Positions 23,455-32,933 are shown, counted from the first letter of the stretch. The stretch is 43,315 bases of DNA from JAGLQA01 sp023135565 (GCA_030639305.1 DAOWCY010000038.1:1-43315); one strand, 5' to 3'. Program-made: numbers and translations. The notes: generated by a model not told the origin, from the letters alone.

Positions 23455-24741
23455 ATGAAAAAACTATTCTTATTACTATTTTTGATCGGTTTTGTCTTTT
23501 CGGCTGTCGCACAGGATTCCAAAGATAAAGAAAAAACATCCTCCTGGGGTGAATTTTTCAAAGCTAAAGCGGTGGAATACTACGGGGAAGCGGTCAACCT
23601 GCGCCGCACCCTGCACCAAATGCCGGAACCCTGTTTCCAGGAGAAAGAGACCTCCGCATTCGTCGCCCGCTACCTGCAAAGACTGGGGCTAAAAGTTCAT
23701 AAAGGAATCGGCGGTTTCGGGCTTAAGGCGGTTTTAAAAGGAAACGCAGCCGGGCCGGTTATCGCTATTCGCGCCGACATGGACGCCCTGCCTATCGAAG
23801 AGAGAACGGGGTTTCCTTTTGCGTCTAAAAACAAAGGCACGATGCACGCCTGCGGCCATGACGCCCACATGACCAATGTACTGATAGCTGCCAAAATGCT
23901 GGCCGGAGTAAAAGAGAAAATCCCCGGCACGATCGTTTTTATTTTCCAGCCCTGCGAGGAAGGCGCTCCGCTGGGAAAGAAAGGCGGAGCGGAAACCATG
24001 ATCCTGAACGGTGTGTTGGAGAACCCCCATATCGACGCTATTTTAGGGCTGCATGTGCTGCCCGATTTGCCTTTAGGCACAATCGGGGTTTGTTCCGGGC
24101 CTATCATGGCTAACGTAGCCTCTTTTTATATCACTATCTTCGGCAAATCCAGCCACGGCGCTTTCCCCCACCAGGGAGTGGACGCCATCTATGTAGCTGC
24201 CACTGCTATTTTGCAATTTCAAGCTTTGATCAGCCGTTTTCGCGATCCCAACGAACCGGCGGTTTTGACTGTGGGGAAAATAACCGGCGGTGTGCGATTA
24301 AATGTCATTGCCGAGAAAGTCGAATTAGAAGGTACTGTGCGCACTTTTTCTTTTGCTTTTCAGGACAAGATTTCCATGGGCATGGAAAAAATATTAAAAG
24401 GACTCTCTATTGCCTACGGCACACAGTACCGTTTCGATTTTACTAAGGATGCCCCTTTTGTGAAGAATGACCCGGCGTTGTTCGAGTTTATGCTGCCTCT
24501 TTTGAAAAAGGAATTAGGTGATGCCAATGTTCGTATAGTCAAGCCTATGACTATTGCCGAGGATTTTTCTCATTATTCTCATAAGATACCCGGTTTATAT
24601 TTTTTCTTAGGAGTTGGAGGCAAAGCCGCGCTGCACACGTCTACTTTTGCAGTTGACGAGCAGGTATTCAAAATTGCGCCCGCTTTATTTGCGGCGGCAG
24701 CGGTTCATTACTTAGAGAATGGGGGCGCCTCTCGCTTCTAA
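23455..24741 (+). CDS. Exported M20-family amidohydrolase/aminoacylase-like metallopeptidase (428 aa)
   Basis: A zinc (or other two-metal) hydrolase that removes acyl or amino-acid groups, of the hippurate hydrolase/IAA-amidohydrolase branch. A signal peptide (about 1-20, ending S-A-V-A-Q) makes it periplasmic. Metal-ligand motifs: D-M-D-A-L-P, H-A-C-G-H-D-A-H-M, P-C-E-E-G, a His in G-L-H-V-L-P, and a C-terminal His region. The dimerisation/lid domain (S-S-H-G-A-F-P-H-Q-G-V-D) is complete. Length is normal for the family. The final residues (G-G-A-S-R-F) and the stop come from the repeat that begins at 24720. Confidence 0.93.
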   Translation: MKKLFLLLFLIGFVFSAVAQDSKDKEKTSSWGEFFKAKAVEYYGEAVNLRRTLHQMPEPCFQEKETSAFVARYLQRLGLKVHKGIGGFGLKAVLKGNAAGPVIAIRADMDALPIEERTGFPFASKNKGTMHACGHDAHMTNVLIAAKMLAGVKEKIPGTIVFIFQPCEEGAPLGKKGGAETMILNGVLENPHIDAILGLHVLPDLPLGTIGVCSGPIMANVASFYITIFGKSSHGAFPHQGVDAIYVAATAILQFQALISRFRDPNEPAVLTVGKITGGVRLNVIAEKVELEGTVRTFSFAFQDKISMGMEKILKGLSIAYGTQYRFDFTKDAPFVKNDPALFEFMLPLLKKELGDANVRIVKPMTIAEDFSHYSHKIPGLYFFLGVGGKAALHTSTFAVDEQVFKIAPALFAAAAVHYLENGGASRF

Positions 24742-24960
24742 AAAAAACAAAAGTTTTGTTCAAACTTTTTCAAAAGTTTGGCCCCCGGCAGGGTCGCCGA
24801 AGGCAAGCAGCGCTTTTGATTCTCAACCCCACTCGCGTGGGGGGGCGATAAACGGCTTCGCCGCAGGGCAGCGGGTGAGCGCTTCTCGCTTCTCAATTAA
24901 CAAAAGTTTTGTTCAAACTTTTTCAAAAGTTTGGCCCCCGGCAGGGCCGCCGGAGGCAAG
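24720..24960 (+). repeat. Two tandem modular repeats, plus orientation
   Basis: Copy one (24720-24807): GGGGGCG, CGCTTCTAA (M20 stop), CAAAAGTTTTG, CAAACTTTT-TC-AAAAGTTTG hairpin, CCCCCGGCAGGGTCGCCGAAGGCAAG. Copy two (about 24824-24960) is the fullest in the window: CCCCACTCGCGTGGGGGG, GGCTTCGCCGCAGGGCAGCG, CTTCTCAATTAA, the same hairpin and GCCGCCGGAGGCAAG. Confidence 0.9.
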
Positions 24961-25022
24961 GCAAAGTAATTTCATGGCAGCAAAAAAAGTAGAGGAACCT
25001 ATCATGTAAATTTATTTGCTGT

Positions 25023-26165
25023 TTATCTATAATAATAGGCTTCTTCTTCAAGCTGCTTTAAGTCATCTCTCATTTTCATCAATCTGTCGGCGGTATCAAA
25101 CCGGGAAACAGAATAATGATCTTCGATTGCCTGATTTAGGTAGGTGTCGAGAGGAAGAAATGAATCCCCATAGAAGTTTAAGGATTCCTGCGCACACCTG
25201 CGGGAGCTTTGATTCCCGGCCCAGAAATGAGCCAGTAAACCGAAAAGGTCATTAATCGTGTTGGGTTCGACTTCCGCTCCTGCCAGAGCAAGACTCTCCA
25301 GTTTGTTTAAAGCGGCTTGCGCTTCAAAATAGTCATAATCATCTGATTTAAAAGCGGACAACCCGATCTCAAAAAGAGCGCCGGAATTGGGAGAGGCAAT
25401 TTCTATGGCTTTCAGTATCACATGTTTAGACAGTTTTAGCTTCACTGAACTTTTTCCTATTTCTTTTATAGTCTCGCAAACCGCTCTCTCATCGCTGCTG
25501 TTTGCAAGTTTTTTAAATGAAATTATTTCGACTATATCTTCTAAAATACGGATAGATAATAGAAAATTAGCTTCATTTCCCGGTTTGTTTTTGCTTGTAA
25601 CTATCTTTTCAAAACTTCTTAGAATGTCTTCAAGATCACCCCCGGAATATCGCTCCGATGTCTGAATATTCTTAATTAGTCGAGACAGCGCATCTAATAC
25701 AAGATATTTTTCATGGCCAGCCTCACTCCTTTCTCCCAGGGTAATTAGATTTTCCATTTCGTCGGTTAATATAGAGCCGCCTTTTTTAAATCTTTTATAA
25801 ATTTTTTTCCCTAAATAGTTAACAATATTTTTTTTTGAAAGATTTTTCAGGTAAATCCACCAGAAAACAATTAAAAATATTAACGATAATGACACAATAA
25901 CAGCGCTTGTCCAGTCTTTGCACGCTGAATCGATGTCGCATGGGTGTAAACACCAGATAAAACTTAGAGAAAAAAACAAAATCACCACAACCGTAATAAA
26001 AGGGAATAAAAAATATTTCTTCATATAACGATTTACAATATGCTGCATTTCTTCCGGTAATGTCACCTGGAATATGATAGATGGAATTCCAAAGGCAAAT
26101 ATTAATAAAACAATCAGGATTTGCAAGTATGCAATACTCCATGCTTCAGTTAGCTGAGGCGGCAT
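25023..26165 (-). CDS. Three-TM membrane protein with long cytosolic helical domain, last gene of the PAS-kinase operon (380 aa)
   Basis: Family not recognised. Three hydrophobic helices at about 13-35, 51-73 and 85-107 are followed by ~270 mostly helical, charged residues (some spacing resembles HEAT/TPR-like helical repeats, but no clear consensus). The short loop between TM2 and TM3 has two Cys (H-P-C-D-I-D-S-A-C), which could form a disulfide outside the membrane. The start lies two bases after the receiver gene's stop, with GGGAGG just upstream inside that gene's end, so the three genes are co-expressed. Position suggests it is the effector of the kinase and receiver, or a membrane sensor feeding them. 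Confidence 0.7.
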   Translation of the reverse strand: MPPQLTEAWSIAYLQILIVLLIFAFGIPSIIFQVTLPEEMQHIVNRYMKKYFLFPFITVVVILFFSLSFIWCLHPCDIDSACKDWTSAVIVSLSLIFLIVFWWIYLKNLSKKNIVNYLGKKIYKRFKKGGSILTDEMENLITLGERSEAGHEKYLVLDALSRLIKNIQTSERYSGGDLEDILRSFEKIVTSKNKPGNEANFLLSIRILEDIVEIISFKKLANSSDERAVCETIKEIGKSSVKLKLSKHVILKAIEIASPNSGALFEIGLSAFKSDDYDYFEAQAALNKLESLALAGAEVEPNTINDLFGLLAHFWAGNQSSRRCAQESLNFYGDSFLPLDTYLNQAIEDHYSVSRFDTADRLMKMRDDLKQLEEEAYYYR

Positions 26166-26167
26166 TT

Positions 26168-26671
26168 TTAGTTACCTCCCTTTTTAGTCGCCTGTTCGGA
26201 ACTTCCGATTATTTCTTCGATAAGGTCGAGAAGAGCGCTATTCGACATATTGGTTTTTTTTTGTTTAAAGAGAATACCACCTAGCTCGTTAAGTTCTTTT
26301 TTTAATCCATCTTCACTCTCAACGGTAAAAATCCCAAATTTTTTTGGAGAAACCCAATGGGGTATGTCCGCTATTTTAATAGCTGAATCTTTCGGTGATA
26401 AGAGGCCGAAAAGAATTTCTATACCCAGACGGGCCTCGATTTTACTATGCCTGGATTTGATGTAGAGGGTTTCCCATTCGGGATCATCCCCGGGGGGGAT
26501 GCGAATATCTACAACCACTGCATCGAACTCGGTAGTTTTTATTTTCTTTACAGCATCCGATGCGTTCAGCGCCACCTGCAAATCATATTTTTTGGATATT
26601 AATACAGGCCCCGCGAAGTTGGATACTTCCACGAAAGCGCCGTCTTCAATCCATAACACTTTGTATTTCAT
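26168..26671 (-). CDS. Atypical single-domain receiver protein (167 aa)
   Basis: A response-regulator-like protein without an output domain. The acidic pair is at residues 9-10 (W-I-E-D-G) and the likely phospho-acceptor is Asp55 in V-V-D-I-R-I-P. A 20-30 residue insertion with P-P-G-D-D-P-E-W follows Asp55, and a Lys sits where the conserved one is expected (V-S-P-K-K-F). The C-terminus is a short helix. The insertion makes it unlike CheY-type receivers. Its start overlaps the stop of the PAS kinase gene by four bases, and the membrane-protein gene starts two bases after its stop. It most likely takes phosphate from the kinase and passes a protein-protein signal. Confidence 0.78.
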   Translation of the reverse strand: MKYKVLWIEDGAFVEVSNFAGPVLISKKYDLQVALNASDAVKKIKTTEFDAVVVDIRIPPGDDPEWETLYIKSRHSKIEARLGIEILFGLLSPKDSAIKIADIPHWVSPKKFGIFTVESEDGLKKELNELGGILFKQKKTNMSNSALLDLIEEIIGSSEQATKKGGN

Positions 26672-28881
26672 TTTCCCTCCGATTCTATATTATGCTGCTT
26701 ATTAATAGGCAATATTAAAGTAGCTGTGGTCAAAAAAGGCTGTGAATAGTCGAATTCGTGTTCCCCGGAATCGGGAACGCTTATTATTTTCACATCCCCA
26801 CCATGCCGACGGGCTGTTTCCCGGGCATCGGTGAGTCCGATACCGGTTCCCATTCTCCTTCGATCACCAGAATATTTACCGCGGTAACCGAATTTAAAAA
26901 TCAATTCCGTTGCGATTTCTTCAAAAGCTATCGGCACTCCATAATTTTGAAATTCAACGTGCACTTCATCTTCAACAGTAAAGGCTTTAACCGTAATCTG
27001 CGGTCTTTCGCCTATCTTTAGGTGCCAACTGTATTTAATGGCGTTGTATAATAGGTTGGACAGGGCGCGCAGAACTTCCCGCTCATCGACTTTCACCTCG
27101 GCATGACAGTCCTGATACTCCTGCCTGATTGTGACATTTTTGTGCTGCGCAAATAAATAAAGCTGGTAAATAGTTGTTTGAATCAACGTGGAAATTTTAC
27201 AGAGTGTGGGAAGTTCAGGCACCCGCTGTTGGAAGATGACATACTCGCGAAGGGCACGTGCCGAGTAATCAGCTTCTATAATGGTATCGAGCGCCTGATG
27301 GGTTCTTATCAGGCAGTAAATCCGCTGCAATTCTTTCGCTTGAATGGATACATTTTTGATTAACTCCCGGGGCAGTTTCCCTTTTTCGATTTTATTTGAA
27401 AAATCCAGAACCTTATTGGATATTTCATATAATGTGGGCATCTGGAATTCAGGGTAGGGACTTATATCCTGGAAATTTTCAAGAGAATCCTTTAGGTCTT
27501 TAAGAGTGCTCCAATCCTTTTCACTGATGGCACTCTGACGTCCAGGCGATGTTTTCCCCATGTCTATCAACCTAATTATCGCATCCTTTAAATTATCTGC
27601 TGGTTTGGATAAAGTTTTGATAGCATTTTCTACTGTTAGGAGGGTATCTCTTTCGAAAGGGTCGGGTCCTATCGCCTTGAGCACCGGTTTAATAGACTGT
27701 TCCAACGTGACCAGGGCAGCCGAGTAAAAATGAAGCGTCTTGCCGATATCGTCTCTCAACTCCCACAGCGCCACTTCATTTGAAATATCCAGGACCAGTC
27801 CGACCCTCCCTATAATACTGCCTGCCCCATCAACCAGGACACGGGAGTGTACCTCTAATGTCATAATTTTTCCCGTTGAGGTTTTGGCCTTAATTGGAAT
27901 ATCTTCCGGAGTATCTTCCTGTTCCTGTTTTTCAGCAAGTTCTGCTATAAAATTTTGATAATCCTTTTCAGAAGCATACAATTCCCTGACCTCTTTTCCC
28001 TTGAGTTCATCGATTTCATATTCGAACATCCTGGCAAAGGCCTTGTTGCATTGTTCGAAGACCTCTTTACCCTCTTCGTTTTTTCTAATCAAATAGGTTC
28101 CCACCGGGAGCATATCCCTAATCTGTCGGTAGGTCTCCTCCTCGGTAACATCCTGGATTGTTCCCTCCACCCCGATATATGTCCTGCCATCCGTATCTGT
28201 TTTTTTATATGCGCAAACAGAAACATAACAACGCTCTTCATTCTTTTTGAACAACTCTACTTTTTCATTCACAACAGATTCTTGTTCTGCTATCAACCTA
28301 TCAAGTCTATCTGCCTCGCTGGGCTCAACATAAAGCTCTTTTATATTTTTGCCTTCCAGTTCGGAAGGATCTTCATAGCCCAGTATGCCTGCATATGCTT
28401 TATTTACCCGGACAATAATATCTTGCGCGTTTAACTTGTAAACGCCCACAGGTAATTTTTCGAATAATTGACGAAAACTTTCCTCTTCGGTTACATCCAC
28501 CAGGCACCCGGAATAACCGATGATACTCCCTGTGGCAGGATCTTTGATAGACCGGCAGTAGTCCTGCACCCATATTGTTTGCCCTCTTACATTAAAAATA
28601 ACTACCTTTTTTTCTAAAAATCTCCCATTCGCTTCAGCCTCTTCAAGCTCTTTCATTAACCGGTTTCTTTCATCCGGGTTAGAATAGAAGTCATTAATAT
28701 TAACATTTACTTCAACTTCGTTTTCCAGCAATCCCAGGATTTCCCGTGCTCTCCGATTACATCTTACAAATTCTCCATCTTTCATAACAAGGTATACCCC
28801 GATTGGGAGATCGCATGGAAACAATTTTTTAGCAACCTCAAGCACTTTTTCTTTTGTAACCATCCCCTTCATGTTATGCAT
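26668..28881 (-). CDS. Soluble multi-PAS sensor histidine kinase (737 aa)
   Basis: Three PAS domains (about 18-130, 135-255, 262-385) are followed by a ~200-residue helical region and an ATPase domain with N-box L-L-Y-N-A-I-K-Y-S-W near 605-615 and G-box G-T-G-I-G-L near 678. No signal peptide or TM is present, so sensing is cytosolic. A canonical H-E-x-R-T/N-P box is absent; His candidates are in T-L-H-F-Y after the third PAS and in I-R-T-H-Q-A near residue 535. GAGGAGA precedes the ATG at 28881. It is the first gene of an operon with the receiver and the three-TM protein. The ligand is unknown. Confidence 0.85.
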   Translation of the reverse strand: MHNMKGMVTKEKVLEVAKKLFPCDLPIGVYLVMKDGEFVRCNRRAREILGLLENEVEVNVNINDFYSNPDERNRLMKELEEAEANGRFLEKKVVIFNVRGQTIWVQDYCRSIKDPATGSIIGYSGCLVDVTEEESFRQLFEKLPVGVYKLNAQDIIVRVNKAYAGILGYEDPSELEGKNIKELYVEPSEADRLDRLIAEQESVVNEKVELFKKNEERCYVSVCAYKKTDTDGRTYIGVEGTIQDVTEEETYRQIRDMLPVGTYLIRKNEEGKEVFEQCNKAFARMFEYEIDELKGKEVRELYASEKDYQNFIAELAEKQEQEDTPEDIPIKAKTSTGKIMTLEVHSRVLVDGAGSIIGRVGLVLDISNEVALWELRDDIGKTLHFYSAALVTLEQSIKPVLKAIGPDPFERDTLLTVENAIKTLSKPADNLKDAIIRLIDMGKTSPGRQSAISEKDWSTLKDLKDSLENFQDISPYPEFQMPTLYEISNKVLDFSNKIEKGKLPRELIKNVSIQAKELQRIYCLIRTHQALDTIIEADYSARALREYVIFQQRVPELPTLCKISTLIQTTIYQLYLFAQHKNVTIRQEYQDCHAEVKVDEREVLRALSNLLYNAIKYSWHLKIGERPQITVKAFTVEDEVHVEFQNYGVPIAFEEIATELIFKFGYRGKYSGDRRRMGTGIGLTDARETARRHGGDVKIISVPDSGEHEFDYSQPFLTTATLILPINKQHNIESEGK

Positions 28882-29068
28882 GTCTATCTCCTCGTTTTAC
28901 ATAAATTATTTGCTTCATTTCCTCTTTCATGGTGAAATAATTTTAACAAAAATGTAAAAGAAATGCAATCACCCAAAAAAGCAAAAAATAACGCCCGATT
29001 TTCCCTGGTCATTTCTTCATATTCTCTAAATTTTTAATGTAGAAGGATAAACAAAGGCCAAAAAGCGA

Positions 29069-29097
29069 TTGACTTTTATGCTTCTATGTGCTATTTT
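29069..29097 (+). promoter_or_regulatory. Promoter of the TPR histidine kinase, nearly leaderless
   Basis: TTGACT (29069-29074), 17-nt spacer, TATTTT (29092-29097), eight bases, ATG at 29106. The start codon that would give a longer protein (29088) lies inside the promoter and cannot be used. Confidence 0.6.
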
Positions 29098-29105
29098 GGG
29101 AAATT

Positions 29106-31778
29106 ATGACTATGTCCCTTAATTACCAAAGAGGCGGCCAAAAAAGCCGGATGTTTGCGAATATGAAAAGGTTAAGAATTAAAAATTCGGCATTATTAAA
29201 TAAAAAAATCGTTATGTTAATTTTGCTCATTGCCTGCTGCTTATTTATCTCGGGCTGCGCCGCGAAGCAGGACATCGACTTAATAAGCAAAGAAAAAAGT
29301 GATTTAGAAAAGCTGCTCAACACAACTCCAGACAACCCATTAAAAGTAGAAATTCTCAATGAACTGGCTTACAGGGAGTCCTGGAATGGAGGTCCAAAAC
29401 CTCGTGAATATGCCGAAAATGCGAGAAAATTAGCGAAGAAGATAGGCTTCCCAAAAGGTCTCGTGGAGGCCCGGTGCATTTCAGGATTAATTTGTTTTTT
29501 GACCGGCGATCTCGATCAGGCTAACAGGTGGTCCATTGAAGGGCTCAAATTAGCGAAAAAGATTAAATACGATACCGGGAAAGCAATGGCTTACAACGGC
29601 CTTGCTAGGTACCTCCATGTCAGGGGGGCATACGCCGCGGCATTAGAGAATCTTTTAAGAAGCGAAGAAATATGCAGAGACAGCGCCGCCAATAAAGATA
29701 AAAGGGAGCTTGCTCACACCTATTACCGGCTCGGAGCACTCTATTACTATGAACCGATGGATTATAAAGAATCGTTGAAATATTTTGAAAGGCATCTCCG
29801 GTTAGGTGAGGAAATAAACGATCAGTATATTATCACTTCCGGTTATTACGCCATTGGAGTGCAGGACATGGGTATGGGTAAGTATGAAGAAGCAAATTTT
29901 TTTTTTAGAAGATGTTTAATTAACAGCAGAAAATTTCGGTTAGTGTACAACATGGCCAATGCCTATGAGGGGCTGGGTGATGTGGCTGTAGATTCAGTTA
30001 AATATGATGATGCTTTAAAATATTATCGAAAGAGCCATAAGTGGTTCAAACAAACGGGAAATAAATTCCTGATTGCGGAAAACAAAAAAAGAATAGGGGC
30101 ACTGTATAACAAAATGGGGAATTATAGAAAGGCACGGGATTATCTCATGGATGCATTTAAAATTGCAAATAAAATAAAGGTGCCCAAAACGCTCGAGGGA
30201 GTCTGCGAAGAAATTGTTAAGTCCTATGAAAAACTCGGCGATTACCAATCCGCGTCAAAATATTATAAATTTTTCTTGGAGAGAAAAGAATTTCTCAGCA
30301 AAAATGAAATGCTAAGAATTAAATTAATACATGATTCTGAAAAGAAAGCCGAAACGGAAAGGGCAACCAGGATATCCTTGATAATTGGATTTATAGGTTT
30401 ATTTATTGTCCTGATGGTGGTAATATGGAATTTATTAAAAATACATAAGCAAAAAAAAGAGCTGGAAATATCTCATCAGAATGTCGAACGTATGAGCGAG
30501 ATCGGTCAGGCAATTACTTCCTCCCTCTCTGTAAGCGAAATAATCGAGCGTGTTTACGAAAATGTCAACCAATTGATGGACGCCGCGGGGTTTCATATCG
30601 GTATCTACAATGAAGAAAAGCAGCGGTTGGAATTGCCGGGTGGAAAAGAACATGGCAAAGAAGTGCCTTACCACTATAATGATTTATCGGAAATAAACCG
30701 CCTCAGTGTGCATTGTTTTAATAATGAAGTGGGGATCAGGATCGGTAATTTCCCGGAAGAATATCATTCATACATTTCAAAAAAAATAGATCCCAAAGTA
30801 GGCGATTCCTTTACTTCCCATATTTTCCTTCCCCTGGTGTTAATCGATAAACAGGAAAAAAAAAAGAAAATCGGGGTTATTATCGTTCAAAGCAAAAGGG
30901 TTAATGCCTATTCGGACTATCAATACAATATCCTGAAGAACCTGGCTATATACGTCGCCATTGCCCTCGATAACGCCAATGCCTATAAACAGATCGAAAA
31001 ACAAAAAGAAAAAATCGAAGAACAAACCCTGATTTTAGCTGAACAAAAAGAAAAAGTGGAAGCAGCATTGATAAAAGAAAAAAGCATCAGCCACCATAAA
31101 GACCTTTTAATGCACACCGTGTCACACCAGTACAAAACTCCCATTTCCATCATCGGTTCCTCCGCGCAAATTTTGAAAGACTATTTACCCACACTGCCGG
31201 AAGAAGAAATCCAGGGGCATTATGACAAAATATTTTTTAACCTTGAGCGTATGACGAACCTTATCGACAACCTGTTGATGTTTGGGGAAACATTTACCCC
31301 CGGTTACTATAACCTTTTCGCAATTTGTAAAGATATCATAGAGGAAATCAAATCCGGTGAAGGGAAAGATCACATTATCGAGTTTACAACTTCGGGAGAT
31401 TGCGATAAAGTAAGATTGGATAAGGATTTTATGAATATAATGCTGCACAATTTAGTGAGCAATTCCATCAAATTTTCATCCGAGGAGAACAAAATCCATG
31501 TGGAAATCAGCTGCAGTGAGTCGTGGGCGGTAATTAAGGTTTCGGACAATGGCATCGGCATACCGGGCGATTACTTAAGAATGCCTTTTGAGCGGTTTCA
31601 CCGCGGCATCAATGTGGGCGCTGTCCCGGGAACTGGTCTGGGTTTATCTATCGTAAAACGGTACACATACCTGCACGGAGGTGACATATCCATCGAAAGC
31701 ATGTTGAATGCCGGTACGACAGTTACTTTAAGAATACCCAAAAACTCTTTTGAAAATGGAGGTGAAAATAATGAATAA
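29106..31778 (+). CDS. Lipoprotein-type TPR/GAF sensor histidine kinase (890 aa)
   Basis: The N-terminus has a hydrophobic segment (about 35-47) ending in the lipobox F-I-S-G-C, so it may be lipid-anchored. Then come six or more TPR-like repeats (about 60-405), a TM helix (about 424-444), a coiled coil, a GAF domain (about 465-630), HisKA with His674 in V-S-H-Q-Y-K-T-P, and an ATPase domain with N-box N-L-V-S-N-S-I-K-F and D-N-G-I-G-I/G-T-G-L-G-L boxes. Sensing is thus external (TPR) and internal (GAF). Start at 29106 follows from the promoter; an ATG at 29163 would give a shorter, more ordinary signal peptide. The receiver gene overlaps its 3' end by eight bases. Confidence 0.88.
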   Translation: MTMSLNYQRGGQKSRMFANMKRLRIKNSALLNKKIVMLILLIACCLFISGCAAKQDIDLISKEKSDLEKLLNTTPDNPLKVEILNELAYRESWNGGPKPREYAENARKLAKKIGFPKGLVEARCISGLICFLTGDLDQANRWSIEGLKLAKKIKYDTGKAMAYNGLARYLHVRGAYAAALENLLRSEEICRDSAANKDKRELAHTYYRLGALYYYEPMDYKESLKYFERHLRLGEEINDQYIITSGYYAIGVQDMGMGKYEEANFFFRRCLINSRKFRLVYNMANAYEGLGDVAVDSVKYDDALKYYRKSHKWFKQTGNKFLIAENKKRIGALYNKMGNYRKARDYLMDAFKIANKIKVPKTLEGVCEEIVKSYEKLGDYQSASKYYKFFLERKEFLSKNEMLRIKLIHDSEKKAETERATRISLIIGFIGLFIVLMVVIWNLLKIHKQKKELEISHQNVERMSEIGQAITSSLSVSEIIERVYENVNQLMDAAGFHIGIYNEEKQRLELPGGKEHGKEVPYHYNDLSEINRLSVHCFNNEVGIRIGNFPEEYHSYISKKIDPKVGDSFTSHIFLPLVLIDKQEKKKKIGVIIVQSKRVNAYSDYQYNILKNLAIYVAIALDNANAYKQIEKQKEKIEEQTLILAEQKEKVEAALIKEKSISHHKDLLMHTVSHQYKTPISIIGSSAQILKDYLPTLPEEEIQGHYDKIFFNLERMTNLIDNLLMFGETFTPGYYNLFAICKDIIEEIKSGEGKDHIIEFTTSGDCDKVRLDKDFMNIMLHNLVSNSIKFSSEENKIHVEISCSESWAVIKVSDNGIGIPGDYLRMPFERFHRGINVGAVPGTGLGLSIVKRYTYLHGGDISIESMLNAGTTVTLRIPKNSFENGGENNE

Positions 31779-32148
31779 AGAAAGAATCCTGGTAATAGAA
31801 GATGAAAACGACCAGTTGGAAAACATCTGCTTTGTCCTAAAACAAGACGGGTATGAAACCATCGATGCGGATGATGGACGCCACGGCCTGGAAATGGCGA
31901 GAGTGTATAGCCCGGATTTAATCATTTGCGATATAAATATGCCGGGTCTTAACGGTTATGAAATACTCGAGGAACTCCGCAAAAACCCAAAAACCGCGCA
32001 GATACCTTTTATTTTTCTTACCGTTTTCGGTCGTTCCGATGAAGTGGATATGGAACTCAGGTTGGGAGTGCAGGATTATATTACCAAACCTTTTTATTTT
32101 AAAGACCTTTTGGCCCGGGTCAGGAGGGTTCTCGATGAAAAAAAATAG
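31771..32148 (+). CDS. Single-domain response regulator (125 aa)
   Basis: A CheY-like receiver with all key residues: acidic E10-D11, phospho-acceptor Asp54 in I-I-C-D-I-N-M-P-G, Thr in F-L-T-V-F and Lys in Y-I-T-K-P-F. There is no output domain, so it acts through protein contacts or as part of a phosphorelay. GGAGGT at 31758-31763 decides the ATG at 31771; this start lies within the kinase gene's last codons, so translation is coupled. The partner is clearly the TPR/GAF kinase upstream. Confidence 0.92.
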   Translation: MNKERILVIEDENDQLENICFVLKQDGYETIDADDGRHGLEMARVYSPDLIICDINMPGLNGYEILEELRKNPKTAQIPFIFLTVFGRSDEVDMELRLGVQDYITKPFYFKDLLARVRRVLDEKK

Positions 32149-32149
32149 C

Positions 32150-32338
32150 TTGTTTTGCCAGTGTCCCGGACATCGGCATCGACCCATCCGATCAGCATCT
32201 ACAGGTTTTCAAAGTCCGGCTGGCAGCGGTTGGTTTAAATGCGCAGATATTGCAGCAAAAGATAATATACAGTGACTCTCGAAATTCCACCCCGGCAGGG
32301 AACCACTGTCTCCGCGGCGTTTCGCAACTGCTGTAAAT
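32150..32338 (+). pseudogene. Possible coding remnant downstream of the response regulator
   Basis: One frame stays open from just after the receiver stop to a TAA at 32336-32338, reading V-P-D-I-G-I-D-P-S-D-Q-H-L-Q-V-F and onward with protein-like composition. It has no start codon or ribosome site, so it may be the tail of a decayed gene. Family unknown; the call is weak. Confidence 0.2.
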
Positions 32339-32631
32339 TAAGGATGAGGGGTTATGGCAATAATAGTGATTTGGTCTTTGCCGGGGCCGTAATACCAAAA
32401 AACCCTGTATACAGCCGGTGTAGATTGCTCGGCATATGCTTCGAATATCTTCTCCCCTCCCGGCCCTTTTAAACTCGAAAACTCATGCGTCTGCAGCCCT
32501 GGATGGCGCGGATTGGAAAACAAAAAACGAATCGCTTTCGTAACAGCTTTATATCTTTTACCTAAACCTTTGTCTTTTTTTAATACATTTAATTGAGACC
32601 ACGCTTTATCAGTTAGGAATATTTCAAACAA
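32338..32631 (-). CDS. RelE/ParE-like toxin (97 aa)
   Basis: Probable type II toxin. Family-like features are the N-terminal F-L-T-D-K-A-W-S-Q-L helix, a basic helix with K-R-Y-K-A-V, and a C-terminal beta hairpin with Y-R-V-F-W-Y-Y-G-P and I-T-I-I-A-I-T-P-H. The start is a TTG at 32631 with AAAGGAG six bases upstream; no ATG fits. The antitoxin gene ends 20 bp upstream, so the pair is one operon with the antitoxin first. Target is not evident. Confidence 0.75.
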   Translation of the reverse strand: MFEIFLTDKAWSQLNVLKKDKGLGKRYKAVTKAIRFLFSNPRHPGLQTHEFSSLKGPGGEKIFEAYAEQSTPAVYRVFWYYGPGKDQITIIAITPHP

Positions 32632-32651
32632 ATCGGACTCCTTTCCAATCT

Positions 32652-32933
32652 CTACAACTCATCTATATTAAGTTTTGAAATTTTTCCTTTGGCCGCGTCT
32701 TCCAGTCCTTCTTTTACACTTTGCAGCGCGTCCCTATTTTGATAGAGCCAAACCTCCGAAGCAGGAATTTCAACCATAGGCATTAAAAGAAGTTCACCGC
32801 GTTCATTCCGGTATAAGCGTACTCTTTTTGTGCCTTTTAGAAGTTCACCGAGAGTCAACCTATTCCTGTCATCGACTGTTTTAAGTCCAACTTCATGGAA
32901 CTCATCTTCAACTTTTAAGACATGATGCTGCAT
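32652..32933 (-). CDS. Antitoxin, AbrB/MazE-like N-terminus (93 aa)
   Basis: The N-terminal half (V-D-D-R-N-R-L-T-L-G-E-L-L-K) resembles a swapped-hairpin AbrB-type DNA-binding domain; the C-terminal half ends in a helix (A-L-Q-S-V-K-E-G-L-E-D-A-A-K-G-K) that is common in antitoxins and would cap the toxin. The ATG at 32933 has GAGGT upstream and is preferred over a GTG at 32942, which overlaps that site. A perfect 13-bp palindrome in the promoter is the likely operator for autorepression. Confidence 0.72.
   Translation of the reverse strand: MQHHVLKVEDEFHEVGLKTVDDRNRLTLGELLKGTKRVRLYRNERGELLLMPMVEIPASEVWLYQNRDALQSVKEGLEDAAKGKISKLNIDEL

Noticed and set aside
23118..24960. CRISPR-like appearance of recurring palindromic units
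   Set aside because: Units are not evenly spaced, have no unique spacers of constant size, occur in both orientations across the whole window, and no cas gene is present.
24719..25009. 96-codon frame across the two tandem repeats
   Set aside because: It is made almost wholly of repeat sequence and repeats the same peptide twice; no independent coding evidence.
29088..29105. Upstream start of the TPR kinase at 29088
   Set aside because: It lies within the spacer and -10 of the promoter, so it cannot be in the transcript.
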